This document shows positions 5,980 to 14,274 of a DNA stretch of 24,669 nucleotides, piece by piece; position 1 is the stretch's first letter; every line of letters starts with the position of its first letter. The notes below the pieces were generated by a model. The model saw only the letters and a program-made list of their open reading frames with translations. It was not told the DNA's origin and ran no database searches. The DNA comes from Alistipes sp. CAG:514 (GTDB taxonomy: Bacteria > Bacteroidota > Bacteroidia > Bacteroidales > UBA932). The stretch lies in contig HF986090.1 of assembly GCA_000431015.1 (NCBI GenBank), positions 1 to 24,669 on the forward strand, given 5' to 3'. A program made the translations under genes and the position numbers.

Positions 5980-7088
5980 CAGTGTCCGGAGGCGAAAAAG
6001 TCGGCGAAGAACCTGGCGAAGGAATGCCAGGAGTTACGGGCGATGAAGTCACGAAGGACTTCCGGATTGATGGAGCGGCCCGATTTCAGAATCTCAACCA
6101 TCTCTGCTTCGGAGCCATAGACAAAGCAGACATCCTCTCGGGCAAGATCGGCGAACGCACCGATGGCGGGACCGACCGGACTGCCACCCATCGTCAGAGT
6201 GTCCATCAGAACACCCGAACTGGAGACGCTTCCCGGCAGATAAGGAAACAGCACAAAACGGCTGGAGCGGATAAGGCCGGCAAGCTCCTCAAAATCAGCG
6301 GCCCTGTTCTCAAAAACAAACGTTGACCGATGAGCCGTCGAAGCCTCAGCCCCAAATCCGGCGAAACCAGCGGAATCATCGGAGACGATGGCCTTTTCAA
6401 TGTCCGCGGCCAGCGAGGCATCCTTGCAACGTCCGACAATCCTGACCTTCAGGCCGGCACGGCGCACGGCGGGACTGGTAACGAACTCCAGCACACCCTT
6501 GTACGGAAGGATATTCCCCCAGATCAGGATCTCGCCCGTCCGTGCAGAATCCTCTCCCCCTGAGGAACCGCGGCAAGCGTCGGCGGCAGAACCTCCCACG
6601 GCGGCAGGCTCCACAACCGGATGGCAGAAATAGCGGACCTTGTCAGGCGGACATCCATATTCAGAAAGCAGCACGCGCGCGAAGGAAGCGGTCTCGCACG
6701 AATGGGAGATTACGAGGCACGACCGCTTCAGCTGCAACTTGGTGAGCGAGCGGGACATCCAATTCTCCCCCTTGTGCGGACGAGGGTTATGGAATATGAA
6801 TACGATCTCTTTGTGCCTCAACCTCATTATCAAAAAACTAAGCCGTACCATCAAGTACTGCGCGAAAGCCAGTTTGTGGAAAGCTATCGTCTCCACGAAA
6901 CTGAGCAGGAATATGTCAGCCTTGAACGAATGTTTCAGCAACGCCCACCCCTGCGTCAGGTATGGCTCGTTGTCCGCGTCAAGCACATCGAAATACTCAG
7001 CCAGATTCTCCTTCAAAAAGACGAAGTAGCGGTTCGGATAGCCGTTTTTCCTGTTAGCCGACGGCGACACGTAAATCTTCTTTCTCAT
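5979..7088 (-). CDS. Glycosyltransferase, GT4-like (GT-B fold)
   Basis: This 369-aa protein looks like a GT-B enzyme transferring a sugar from a nucleotide donor to a lipid-linked oligosaccharide at the cytoplasmic face. The N-terminal Rossmann half contains IVFIFHNPRPHKGENW (about 94-109) and LVISHSCETASFARVLL. The C-terminal half has the donor-domain features EILIWGNILPYKGVLEFV (about 187-204), KVRIVGRC and SSRFVLFPYLPGSVSSSGVL with the late Ser/Gly-rich loop. Between the halves lies an unusual Gly/Ala/Ser-rich insert (about 160-187). The hydrophobic stretch FAQYLMVRLSFLIMRLRHK suggests membrane association. It is the last clear gene of the polysaccharide operon and starts 3 bases after the GT2 stop. 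The donor sugar and linkage cannot be read from sequence. Confidence 0.75.
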   Translation of the reverse strand: MRKKIYVSPSANRKNGYPNRYFVFLKENLAEYFDVLDADNEPYLTQGWALLKHSFKADIFLLSFVETIAFHKLAFAQYLMVRLSFLIMRLRHKEIVFIFHNPRPHKGENWMSRSLTKLQLKRSCLVISHSCETASFARVLLSEYGCPPDKVRYFCHPVVEPAAVGGSAADACRGSSGGEDSARTGEILIWGNILPYKGVLEFVTSPAVRRAGLKVRIVGRCKDASLAADIEKAIVSDDSAGFAGFGAEASTAHRSTFVFENRAADFEELAGLIRSSRFVLFPYLPGSVSSSGVLMDTLTMGGSPVGPAIGAFADLAREDVCFVYGSEAEMVEILKSGRSINPEVLRDFIARNSWHSFARFFADFFASGH

Positions 7089-7091
7089 AAC

Positions 7092-7940
7092 CTACCTCTT
7101 CAGCAATTTTTTCAATGAATATGTCAGGTCCGCCACCAGAAACTGCCACGCCGGAGTCCCGATGTAGGTCCTATAGTAGTACTTCTCGCTCTGATACTTG
7201 AGTTCCCGCACCCTGACCTTGTCGTAGTACTTCCTCGTGGTCGCCCCATGTTCATGAACGACCGAGACTTCAGGGTAGTAGTAAACACCCTTTCCTATCC
7301 TCTTAAGCCTTTCGGACAGAATCATTTCCTCCGCATAGAGAAAGGTCTTCGGATCCATTTTCCCGCAAGCGGAATAATCTTCGGCCTTGACCATGAAGAA
7401 AGATCCTGAAATCCTGTAATGAAAGCCTTCCTTAGCAGTCTGTGAATATTCCTCCCAAAACGGTCTTCTTGATTTGGATGAAAACAGACTCCTCCAATAA
7501 AGAGCCACATGCCTGTCCCAGAAACTGATGAACGGCTCTGGACTCTGGAGCCGCCCGTCCAGTCCGACAACCTTTGGGCCGAGAGCCCCGGCCTCCTCCA
7601 GAGACCTCAACCTGGCCGCCATCCTTTCGACAACATCAGGTTCTACAAGACGTATGTCATTGTTGGCGAACAAAAAAACATCAGGAGCAAACTGATTACG
7701 AGCCACTTCCGCCCCAAGATTATTGCCTTTGGCAAAGCCAAGATTCTCTTCGGACGGCACCACGAAGACATACTGGTCCGCCCCCTTGAACGCCTCCAGC
7801 AGACGGTCCCTGCTTAGTTCCGTGCTACCGTTGTCCACAATCACCACAGCATAATCCGACCGGATCTTCGCAAGTTCAGTCCTCACGAACTCTATCGTCT
7901 TCTCCTCACTGTGATAATTAATAACTATAACGCCTATCAT
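7092..7940 (-). CDS. Glycosyltransferase family 2 (rhamnosyltransferase-like)
   Basis: This 282-aa GT-A enzyme begins MIGVIVINYHSEEKT, the classic GT2 first strand. The nucleotide-binding VIVDNGST (33-40), the ENLGFAKGNN segment (65-74) and the metal-binding NND triad (93-95, in place of DXD) are all typical of the rhamnosyltransferase/WcaA-like subgroup. The catalytic-side motif appears in FLYAEEMILSERLKRIGK (200-217), where the acidic EE replaces the usual ED. The last 50 residues are basic and aromatic and may contact the membrane. The start overlaps the upstream GT4 stop by four bases, so translation is probably coupled. Donor and acceptor are unknown; rhamnose is suggested only by family resemblance. 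Confidence 0.9.
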   Translation of the reverse strand: MIGVIVINYHSEEKTIEFVRTELAKIRSDYAVVIVDNGSTELSRDRLLEAFKGADQYVFVVPSEENLGFAKGNNLGAEVARNQFAPDVFLFANNDIRLVEPDVVERMAARLRSLEEAGALGPKVVGLDGRLQSPEPFISFWDRHVALYWRSLFSSKSRRPFWEEYSQTAKEGFHYRISGSFFMVKAEDYSACGKMDPKTFLYAEEMILSERLKRIGKGVYYYPEVSVVHEHGATTRKYYDKVRVRELKYQSEKYYYRTYIGTPAWQFLVADLTYSLKKLLKR

Positions 7941-9079
7941 TTTGTCAAAACATCATATACACGCATTATCTCACTGCCGTATTCCTCTTCAGAATAACGG
8001 GCCACCGCATCTTTCTGGGCCTTGCGAACAACGTCAAGCGGCAGAGCCGACGCCAGCATATTCATAAGTCCCGAGCATTCCTCAACCGTGTCAAAAAAGA
8101 AACCGTTCCGCCTGTCAGTGATTATCTCCAAAGTGCCTCCAGACCTTCTGGCAATCACCGGACAGCCGTAGAACATCGCCTCAATGGTCACACGCCCCAA
8201 CCCCTCGAACTCAGAACACATGAGATAGGCTGTAGCTTTGGACATAAGAGACCTGATGTCAGCCACATAGCCCCTAAACTCGACATTGTTTTCCACACCG
8301 GCCTCTTTCGCCACCTCCATCAGGCCAGCCTTTCTCTCTTCACGACAGTTTCCCGTGAAGACCAGCGAATACCCTTTGGCCGACAAACCGGATCCGCCGA
8401 ATGCCCTAATGGCTGTTTCCGGACGTTTCACTGCCCCCATCTCACCAGCACAGAAAAGGAAATACTTTTCTTTTTCTGTATCAAGGACGACATCATTCTT
8501 AGAACGCACAGCATCAGGGAAGCAGTATGCCGACAGACAGTCCTTTAGCCCAAGATGCTCCCGCAAACCGTTGGAAATCAAAATGACAGCATCAGAGCGG
8601 CGAAGTTCCACATTCCACCTTCCGAATCCTCGGAAAGGTCTGGCGTTCAAGCCCAGGTCAAAATATTCACGAATATGCCAGACATGCCTCGCGCCAAGTT
8701 TTTCCGCCAAGGCCAGCCCGATGTCGATGACACCAGAGTTACTGTGGACAATGCTGACGTTTCTGCCAGCAAGAAGTCTGGACACATCCTTGACACACTT
8801 GTGGTTGATCCAGGTGTTCGTCACAAGGTGAGGAAGAAAACGCAATGTCCTTTTCAAGACTCCCCCTTTGTATGTCAAGCGCCTGAATGAATGAACAATG
8901 CACTCGTAGCCTTTGGATCGGAAAAAGTCGGCCACAGGTCCCTCCGACCTCAACAGAATGACCGGAATGACATACTCATTGACCGACCTGATGAGATTGA
9001 CGAGCGACCAGGAAGCCCCACCGACAACGTTATCCTCATGGTTCACATACAGAACCGTTATCTTGCCGTTCTTTGTCAT
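7937..9079 (-). CDS. Glycosyltransferase family 4 (GT-B, retaining)
   Basis: This 380-aa protein is a typical GT4. The N-terminal acceptor domain contains VLYVNHEDNVVGGASWSL (9-26), where the Gly pair contacts donor phosphate. The donor domain begins near 205 with FLFCAGEMGAVKRPETAIRAF. The signature E-x7-E lies in SEFEGLGRVTIEAMFYGCPVIA (289-310, E292 and E300), which binds the nucleotide sugar. It is cytoplasmic or peripheral at the inner membrane. It overlaps both neighbours in the operon (pyruvyltransferase and GT2) by 4 bases, so the three are likely translated as a unit. The sugar transferred cannot be deduced. Confidence 0.9.
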   Translation of the reverse strand: MTKNGKITVLYVNHEDNVVGGASWSLVNLIRSVNEYVIPVILLRSEGPVADFFRSKGYECIVHSFRRLTYKGGVLKRTLRFLPHLVTNTWINHKCVKDVSRLLAGRNVSIVHSNSGVIDIGLALAEKLGARHVWHIREYFDLGLNARPFRGFGRWNVELRRSDAVILISNGLREHLGLKDCLSAYCFPDAVRSKNDVVLDTEKEKYFLFCAGEMGAVKRPETAIRAFGGSGLSAKGYSLVFTGNCREERKAGLMEVAKEAGVENNVEFRGYVADIRSLMSKATAYLMCSEFEGLGRVTIEAMFYGCPVIARRSGGTLEIITDRRNGFFFDTVEECSGLMNMLASALPLDVVRKAQKDAVARYSEEEYGSEIMRVYDVLTK

Positions 9080-10104
9080 GACATTGATGCTTTCAAGAAA
9101 TCAACAGCCTCCTGCCTTAACCCGTCCAAGGCCATACCTATCTTATCATTGTCTAGAGGCAAGTCGATGGAATACATGTCCGAACCGTCAGAAAGCCGGT
9201 TCTCAAGCCCCATCTTTCGAAGCAATGACTCCACACGAAGATTCCTTGTACCAGGTTCTACGACCGATAGGAACTTTTTTCTGAATATGATCGAAAAAGC
9301 CGTTCCGTGAAATGATGATGTGACAACATGGGACGCTCCTGCGAAATACGACACAAACTCCTCCGGTCCAGCCCATTGCACCATATTCTTATACGGTCGG
9401 TACAATGCATTCTTGGAAAGTATCACGAGCCGTAGTCCTTTTGCTCCAGCGATCGCGCCGGCGGTCTTTATCACCAATTCATCACAAAGCATCGGATAAG
9501 CCAAGACATATCCCCCATCCTTGACGGGGCCGGCCAATGCCTTCCATTCCCGTTCGCCCAGCATCAAGGTCGGATCCTGAATACACTTGACCGGAACCGA
9601 TGTCATACCGCTGACCAATTCCTTCAAAGAATCCTCCCTGACGCTTATCGCATGAAATCCAGACAGGCATTTCGCGGCATATTCCATGTCCGAGAAAGAC
9701 AGGACGTTGGCGCTGGCAGCCCAAGCGACTTTTCTAGCCTTGGTAGTAAAATCTCCCCAATATATCTTGTCAAATCCGCCAGTGATTATTTCATTCCAGA
9801 TCTGATCGCTGCCGAACAGCAACACATCAAAACTGTCAAACGGATCTTTTGACAACACCAGACGTTCTTTCATGAAATGTCTGAACCGGCTATTCCTCAT
9901 CGCCCTGGAGAAGGCTCTTGGCAAAGTCTTCAGCAAGTCTATCTTGAAGTTCCAGGCAGCGTAGCCTTCCTCTACTGACTTATTGCGATAGTCAACCACA
10001 CAGACATCATGTCCCATCGAGCGCAAGAACTCCTGCGTGGCGTAAGTCTGCAACATCGCCCCGTAGTTGCACGCATAGTGAAATGTCAGGATTCCTATTC
10101 TCAT
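9076..10104 (-). CDS. Polysaccharide pyruvyltransferase family protein
   Basis: This 342-aa protein matches the polysaccharide pyruvyltransferase family (PF04230), which attaches a pyruvate ketal from phosphoenolpyruvate to a sugar of a surface glycan, adding negative charge. Family landmarks are the opening MRIGILTFHYACNYGAMLQTYA-type segment (Asn-Tyr-Gly-Ala), DVLLFGSDQIWN (about 93-104), the ISVREDSLKEL segment and VVTSSFHGTAFSIIF (about 260-274) with the invariant SSFHG. The full family length is present. It is followed by a GT4 with a 4-base overlap and preceded by the SDR with a 2-base gap. Some family members have other transfer activities, so pyruvylation is probable rather than proven. 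Confidence 0.88.
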   Translation of the reverse strand: MRIGILTFHYACNYGAMLQTYATQEFLRSMGHDVCVVDYRNKSVEEGYAAWNFKIDLLKTLPRAFSRAMRNSRFRHFMKERLVLSKDPFDSFDVLLFGSDQIWNEIITGGFDKIYWGDFTTKARKVAWAASANVLSFSDMEYAAKCLSGFHAISVREDSLKELVSGMTSVPVKCIQDPTLMLGEREWKALAGPVKDGGYVLAYPMLCDELVIKTAGAIAGAKGLRLVILSKNALYRPYKNMVQWAGPEEFVSYFAGASHVVTSSFHGTAFSIIFRKKFLSVVEPGTRNLRVESLLRKMGLENRLSDGSDMYSIDLPLDNDKIGMALDGLRQEAVDFLKASMS

Positions 10105-10106
10105 AG

Positions 10107-10940
10107 CTACCAGTCACATCTAATGTGATTGCCCTCATTGCATGGAATAATGGCTCCATTGATTGACCTTGACGCGTCAGAGATAAAAAACACGACCGTC
10201 TCGGCAATCTCTTCCGGAAGCAGCACACGTCCGCCCGAAGTTCCCGGTCTAAAAAGATTTCCGTTCCTGTCAACACCAGTCATGTCCGAAACCGTCACCC
10301 CGGGAGCGACCGCATTGACCCGAACGCCATCCTTCAACGCTCTGCGCGCAAGTCCCTGAGTAAGACTGCAAACCGCCGCCTTGGTGAGGCCATAGGGTTG
10401 GTCGTCGCAGTACAGTCCCCTTTCAGATGTCACGAATATTATGCTTCCTCCTGAATTACCGGTAGCCTTGAAATTATTCAGAAATGCCTTCGACAAAAAG
10501 TATGGTCCCTTCAGGTTGGTTCCGAACTGAGCGTCAAATCCTTCCAATGTCACATCGTAGATGCTTCCCTCATGCAAGGATATTCCAGCATTGTTGACAA
10601 GGACATCAATCCGTCCTCCAAGTTTCCGGGAACACTCTTGGACAAACGAAGGAATATGCTCGTAATCTGTCACATCGAAAACAGAATAAAGGCAATCGCC
10701 CAATTCCGAGGCTGCCTTTTCAAGGGTTTGTGAAGATCTCCCGCAGATGAGCACTTCCGCTCCCTCGGCGACACACTTCTTAGCTATCGCGAAACCCAAA
10801 CCTCTTCCACCACCCGTTATCAGGATCTTTTTCCCTTTCAATATGTTAGAAGGTTCCACCATTCCAACATCGACCTTGACATTCACTTCCGGAATGCCTT
10901 TGAATATATAGTCAATCGCTCTCGTCAAAGTCTTTCCCAT
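10107..10940 (-). CDS. Short-chain dehydrogenase/reductase in polysaccharide operon
   Basis: This 277-aa protein is a classical SDR with an NAD(P)-binding Rossmann fold. The TGGGRGLG cofactor motif is at 42-49, NNAG at 116-119, the catalytic Ser at 172 (VTSERG) and the YxxxK pair at Y183 and K187 (PYGLTKAA). The C-terminal NAVAPGVT and INGAIIPCNEGNH segments are also standard. An N-terminal extension of about 30 residues (MGKTLTRAIDYIFKGIPEVN) precedes the fold and is not part of ordinary SDRs. It follows the ThDP enzyme after 3 bases. The pairing suggests that it reduces or oxidises the ThDP enzyme's product, perhaps a keto sugar or a keto-acyl group; that is inference. Confidence 0.9.
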   Translation of the reverse strand: MGKTLTRAIDYIFKGIPEVNVKVDVGMVEPSNILKGKKILITGGGRGLGFAIAKKCVAEGAEVLICGRSSQTLEKAASELGDCLYSVFDVTDYEHIPSFVQECSRKLGGRIDVLVNNAGISLHEGSIYDVTLEGFDAQFGTNLKGPYFLSKAFLNNFKATGNSGGSIIFVTSERGLYCDDQPYGLTKAAVCSLTQGLARRALKDGVRVNAVAPGVTVSDMTGVDRNGNLFRPGTSGGRVLLPEEIAETVVFFISDASRSINGAIIPCNEGNHIRCDW

Positions 10941-10943
10941 AAT

Positions 10944-12692
10944 CTATTTTCCTATCAATTTATTAATACGGTTGATGGAATCCTTCCCGAACACACTCTT
11001 GATCAAATCCTTGGCCTTATCCTTTGCATCCGGTCCAACGGCATTGCCGAACATTTCCAAAGCCCGGCTCTCGTCCTCACTGTCCGTGAAAACCTCCAGC
11101 ACCATGGAACGGGACAACGAAGGCGAGACAAATCTCTCCGAAACACTATTGAACTCTTCCGCATTTGATGCGGAAAGATATTCAAGGCCAAGATCCTGGG
11201 CATAATGAGAGACCAACTCATGGGATTTATTCCCATAATGACCACTGGCGGCGATGTATGCGTCGGCATCGTCCCCCCACATCGAAGCCGGATGGCTGTA
11301 GTTTCTGAATTCGGTTCCTTTGCCGTTGTTTATCAGCAAGATTCTGATGTTCTTTCCTATGTGTCTGTTACCTAACGAGTTCATGTCATAAAAGAATGCG
11401 AGATCACCGAAAACACCGAAATGCAAAATTTCAGGAGAGGCCAAAGATGAACCCACCAACGAGGACAATCCGCCGTCTATTCCGAATCCGCCGACATTGG
11501 AAAACACTTTTACTGATGGATCTTGTCTGAAAAAATTCCAGCTTCTTAACGAGTTGAGTATGCCAAGATGAAGCACTGCCCTGGAAGGCAGCGCGCCGGA
11601 AAGACGCCTTGCGACCCAAAGATTGGAGAAAGGCAGTTCCGGAACAGATGAGAGCACTGCCTCATATTCCTTTTCTATTCCAGTCATTTTCATGGATGGA
11701 GCAGACGGTGCCTTCATGTCTGAATAACTCCGGAAAAAGAACTTCTCGGACATATTGAAAACCTTGGTCAGACTTCCGAAAGCATCCTTTGGTTCCCCAT
11801 CCCGGCTGACGCGCCACACAGCTTTTGGTTTCAATGATTTCCATGTGTAGTAATCACCCGAGACCTCTCCGATGTGAATCAGCAGGTCAGGTCTGAGAAG
11901 TGAAGTATGGATGTACTTCTGTGAGAAAACAGCCGCCGCCCTCGCAGCGAACCGTCCTGAATAATTCGATGTCTGATCACAAAAAGCGACCGCGTCATAT
12001 CTGTCACAAAAATCCTCCAAGGCCTTCTGTTCATCCTCTTTCCATGGAAGATGAGATCCGATGAAGACACATACGTCACACTCTGGGACTGTCGGTAATT
12101 TGTCGTCATATTCATAATAATCAATTTTGGGAACGTCCGGCAACTCCATGACTGAGAAATCCGTGGAGATTCTTGTCTCCACATCAAGATGCACCGGCCC
12201 CCCCCCGCCGGCCCGAAGCGCGATCATCGCCTTGTTCACTGTCAGAACACATAGCCTTTCATCCTCACAGTCATGGACAAAAGGAAGGAAGGCTGAATAA
12301 ACCGAGACATCCTTCTGAATCCTGGAACGATCGATTATCTGTGGATTGAGATTTCCGATTTTCGAACGTCCGGCCATGGACGTGACCGCAAGCACAGGTA
12401 GTTTCCGGTAATATGCTTCAGTCATTCCTGGAATATAGTTTCGTGACGCCGTGGCTCCAGTGCAGGTTATCACCACCGGCTCTCCACTTTCCTCCGCCAA
12501 GCCGCAGGCCATGTACGCCGCAGAGCGCTCGTCCGCCGCTGAATACATTTGGAAGAAAGGATCGCTCTGCAGACTGGCCACAAACGTGATGTTCGTGGTT
12601 CCAGGGGAAGCGATGACTTTTCTTATTCCGTTCCGCTTTAGAAGACTAATCAGAATCAGAACGTTTTTTTCGACTGTATAATGTGTGTTCAT
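10944..12692 (-). CDS. MenD-like thiamine diphosphate-dependent enzyme
   Basis: This 582-aa protein has the three-domain ThDP fold and most resembles MenD. The PYR domain carries the activating Glu in SAADERSAAYMACGLAEESG (51-70, E55) and a CTGATASRNYIPGMTEAYY stretch like MenD's CTSGTA region. The PP domain has GGFGIDGGLSSL (401-412) and the ThDP/Mg motif GDLAFFYD...ILLINN (429-456). MenD makes SEPHCHC for menaquinone, but no other men gene is near. Its place among glycan genes argues for C-C bond formation or decarboxylation on a sugar or acyl precursor. The ATG at 12692 was chosen over an upstream in-frame extension that lies inside the flippase gene; it overlaps the flippase stop as ATGA. 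A run of nine G encodes G163-G165 (12198-12206). The substrate is unknown. Confidence 0.85.
   Translation of the reverse strand: MNTHYTVEKNVLILISLLKRNGIRKVIASPGTTNITFVASLQSDPFFQMYSAADERSAAYMACGLAEESGEPVVITCTGATASRNYIPGMTEAYYRKLPVLAVTSMAGRSKIGNLNPQIIDRSRIQKDVSVYSAFLPFVHDCEDERLCVLTVNKAMIALRAGGGGPVHLDVETRISTDFSVMELPDVPKIDYYEYDDKLPTVPECDVCVFIGSHLPWKEDEQKALEDFCDRYDAVAFCDQTSNYSGRFAARAAAVFSQKYIHTSLLRPDLLIHIGEVSGDYYTWKSLKPKAVWRVSRDGEPKDAFGSLTKVFNMSEKFFFRSYSDMKAPSAPSMKMTGIEKEYEAVLSSVPELPFSNLWVARRLSGALPSRAVLHLGILNSLRSWNFFRQDPSVKVFSNVGGFGIDGGLSSLVGSSLASPEILHFGVFGDLAFFYDMNSLGNRHIGKNIRILLINNGKGTEFRNYSHPASMWGDDADAYIAASGHYGNKSHELVSHYAQDLGLEYLSASNAEEFNSVSERFVSPSLSRSMVLEVFTDSEDESRALEMFGNAVGPDAKDKAKDLIKSVFGKDSINRINKLIGK
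12198..12206 (-). repeat. Homopolymeric G9 tract in coding sequence
   Basis: The + strand shows nine consecutive C, read as nine G in the MenD-like gene (GGC GGG GGG GGG CCG, residues 162-166). Slippage of one base would frameshift the enzyme before its cofactor-binding PP domain. Tracts of this kind are contingency loci in surface-glycan genes of other bacteria. Whether this one varies is unknown. Confidence 0.7.
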
Positions 12693-14239
12693 GACAATAC
12701 TTTTATCTTGCTGATATTCTTGATTTTCCTGATGACAAAAGCCTTTTCTCCATCGGTCAGTCCTGTGAAATACACCGTCACAGCCACACTGCAAACGCTG
12801 ACAAGGCTGACAATCAGGACTCTCCAGACAGACGGAGACATTCCGCACACCAAAATTGAAGGAACAGCGGCCGAAAGCAGTGTGACTGGGATTATCCTCA
12901 TGAAAACCTCCTTGACAAACAAAGACTTCGGCATGCCAATATGTCCGGACACAATAACCAGACGGACAAAAATCAGGACAAAATACACCAGAAAATAAAT
13001 GTAGAAGGCTGTCTGTGGCTCACATCCCAACTTGAACGCCACCAGAGACAAAGGAAAGACCAGACCTCCGACAATAGTGACCCAAGTCTGATACCGGCCA
13101 ACATTACCTGTTGCATTGACTGCAGCTAAAAAAGTGTGACCAAGCGTGTTGCATAAGGCGGTAGCCAATGACAACCGGACGAATACAACTGAATATTCAG
13201 GGACATTCTTTAGCCAGAGACGAAGGATGGCGGGGGTTTCCAGCACCAGCGGCAGAACGAGAATCCAAAGAAGGAAGTAAGAATATTTTGCCCCTCTGCA
13301 AACCAGATGGTACATATACTCATAGTTTCCTGCAGCGTAGGATTTCATTATCTGCGGATTTATCGCCGTGATGAAGTTCGTGACGAACCTGTTCACTGAT
13401 GTCTCAACCTTGGACATGACCTCCCTGGCAGCATTGAGCGAGACTCCGAAAAAAACATTCAGCAACTGGTTCACACCTTGAGTGTTAAGCATATAAGCTC
13501 CATTTCCGAGGAAACTCCATCCGGCGAAGGAAAGCATCTGGCGGAATATTCTCTTGTTCCATCTTAGTTTGTGTCCGCACTCGTCAAAACGTCTGCAGTA
13601 CGCAGCATAAGTGAACCTCACAACAACTGCAGAAAGGAACATCAGCACCGAAAAATATTTCAGACGATCAAACGTACTGTGCATTATAAGAAGAGCCACG
13701 GTAAGATTCAACACTCCTTCAAGAATGCTGATGTAGGCGTATGCGCTCATCTTCTCATGCGCGATGATAGTTGCGTTGTAGGGCACGGACAACAAGTTGA
13801 CCAAGAATGTAAGCAATGAGAACTGGAACACCCATCTGGCAGCTTCTACACGTTCTGGAGGCAAGTTCATCACGTTTCCGACATACCAGACCCCAGATGG
13901 CTCGGCGATCACAAATACCACAGCGGCCAGAAGCAGGATCACGATGATGGACATCGAAAAGACTTCCCGGAGTCTTGCAACATCATTCTTACCAAGCTCC
14001 ACTGTCAGAAAACGGCTTATGGCCGAGGCCAACGAGCCGGACAGAAGTGAGCACATAGAGACGATTCCTCCCACGGCTCCGTATATGCCGAAGTCAGTCT
14101 CTCCCAATGCGTTAAGAACCACCCTGGAAGTGTAGAGCCCGATCGCCATCAGCAGGAACATGCGGAAGTACAGCGCAAGGGTATTCTTGGCTATCCTCTT
14201 GCTGTTCTCCGAAATCTGCCCTGTCTGCCGGTCACCCAT
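12689..14239 (-). CDS. Polysaccharide flippase (Wzx-like)
   Basis: This roughly 516-aa integral membrane protein has about 12-14 hydrophobic segments spread along its length (for example MFLLMAIGLYTSRVV, SIIVILLLAAVVFVIA, SYFLLWILVLPLVL, FYIYFLVYFVLIFVRL). It belongs to the MOP/polysaccharide-transport superfamily and would move a lipid-linked oligosaccharide across the inner membrane. The early ALGETDFGIYGAVGGIVSM, with the Gly/Phe/Tyr-Gly pattern, and NAAREVMSKVETSVNRFVTNFITAINPQI are typical of the Wzx group in Bacteroidota. The ATG at 14239 was chosen; the frame continues upstream only through a TTG (14245), and the ATG sits in a GAATATG motif. The stop overlaps the MenD-like ATG. It starts 35 bases after the epimerase stop. 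Confidence 0.9.
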   Translation of the reverse strand: MGDRQTGQISENSKRIAKNTLALYFRMFLLMAIGLYTSRVVLNALGETDFGIYGAVGGIVSMCSLLSGSLASAISRFLTVELGKNDVARLREVFSMSIIVILLLAAVVFVIAEPSGVWYVGNVMNLPPERVEAARWVFQFSLLTFLVNLLSVPYNATIIAHEKMSAYAYISILEGVLNLTVALLIMHSTFDRLKYFSVLMFLSAVVVRFTYAAYCRRFDECGHKLRWNKRIFRQMLSFAGWSFLGNGAYMLNTQGVNQLLNVFFGVSLNAAREVMSKVETSVNRFVTNFITAINPQIMKSYAAGNYEYMYHLVCRGAKYSYFLLWILVLPLVLETPAILRLWLKNVPEYSVVFVRLSLATALCNTLGHTFLAAVNATGNVGRYQTWVTIVGGLVFPLSLVAFKLGCEPQTAFYIYFLVYFVLIFVRLVIVSGHIGMPKSLFVKEVFMRIIPVTLLSAAVPSILVCGMSPSVWRVLIVSLVSVCSVAVTVYFTGLTDGEKAFVIRKIKNISKIKVLS

Positions 14240-14274
14240 ATTCAAAGATCTACTTCAGGAATATATTCAATGTC

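Noticed and set aside
5961..5989. CCGGACA/TGTCCGG dyad at the end of the polysaccharide operon as a terminator
   Set aside because: The 7-bp stem has a 15-base loop, no T-run, and overlaps the last codons of the glycosyltransferase.
12693..12848. 52-residue upstream extension of the MenD-like protein
   Set aside because: It lies within the flippase gene, has no ThDP-family similarity, and the ATG at 12692 gives the usual start with an ATGA overlap.
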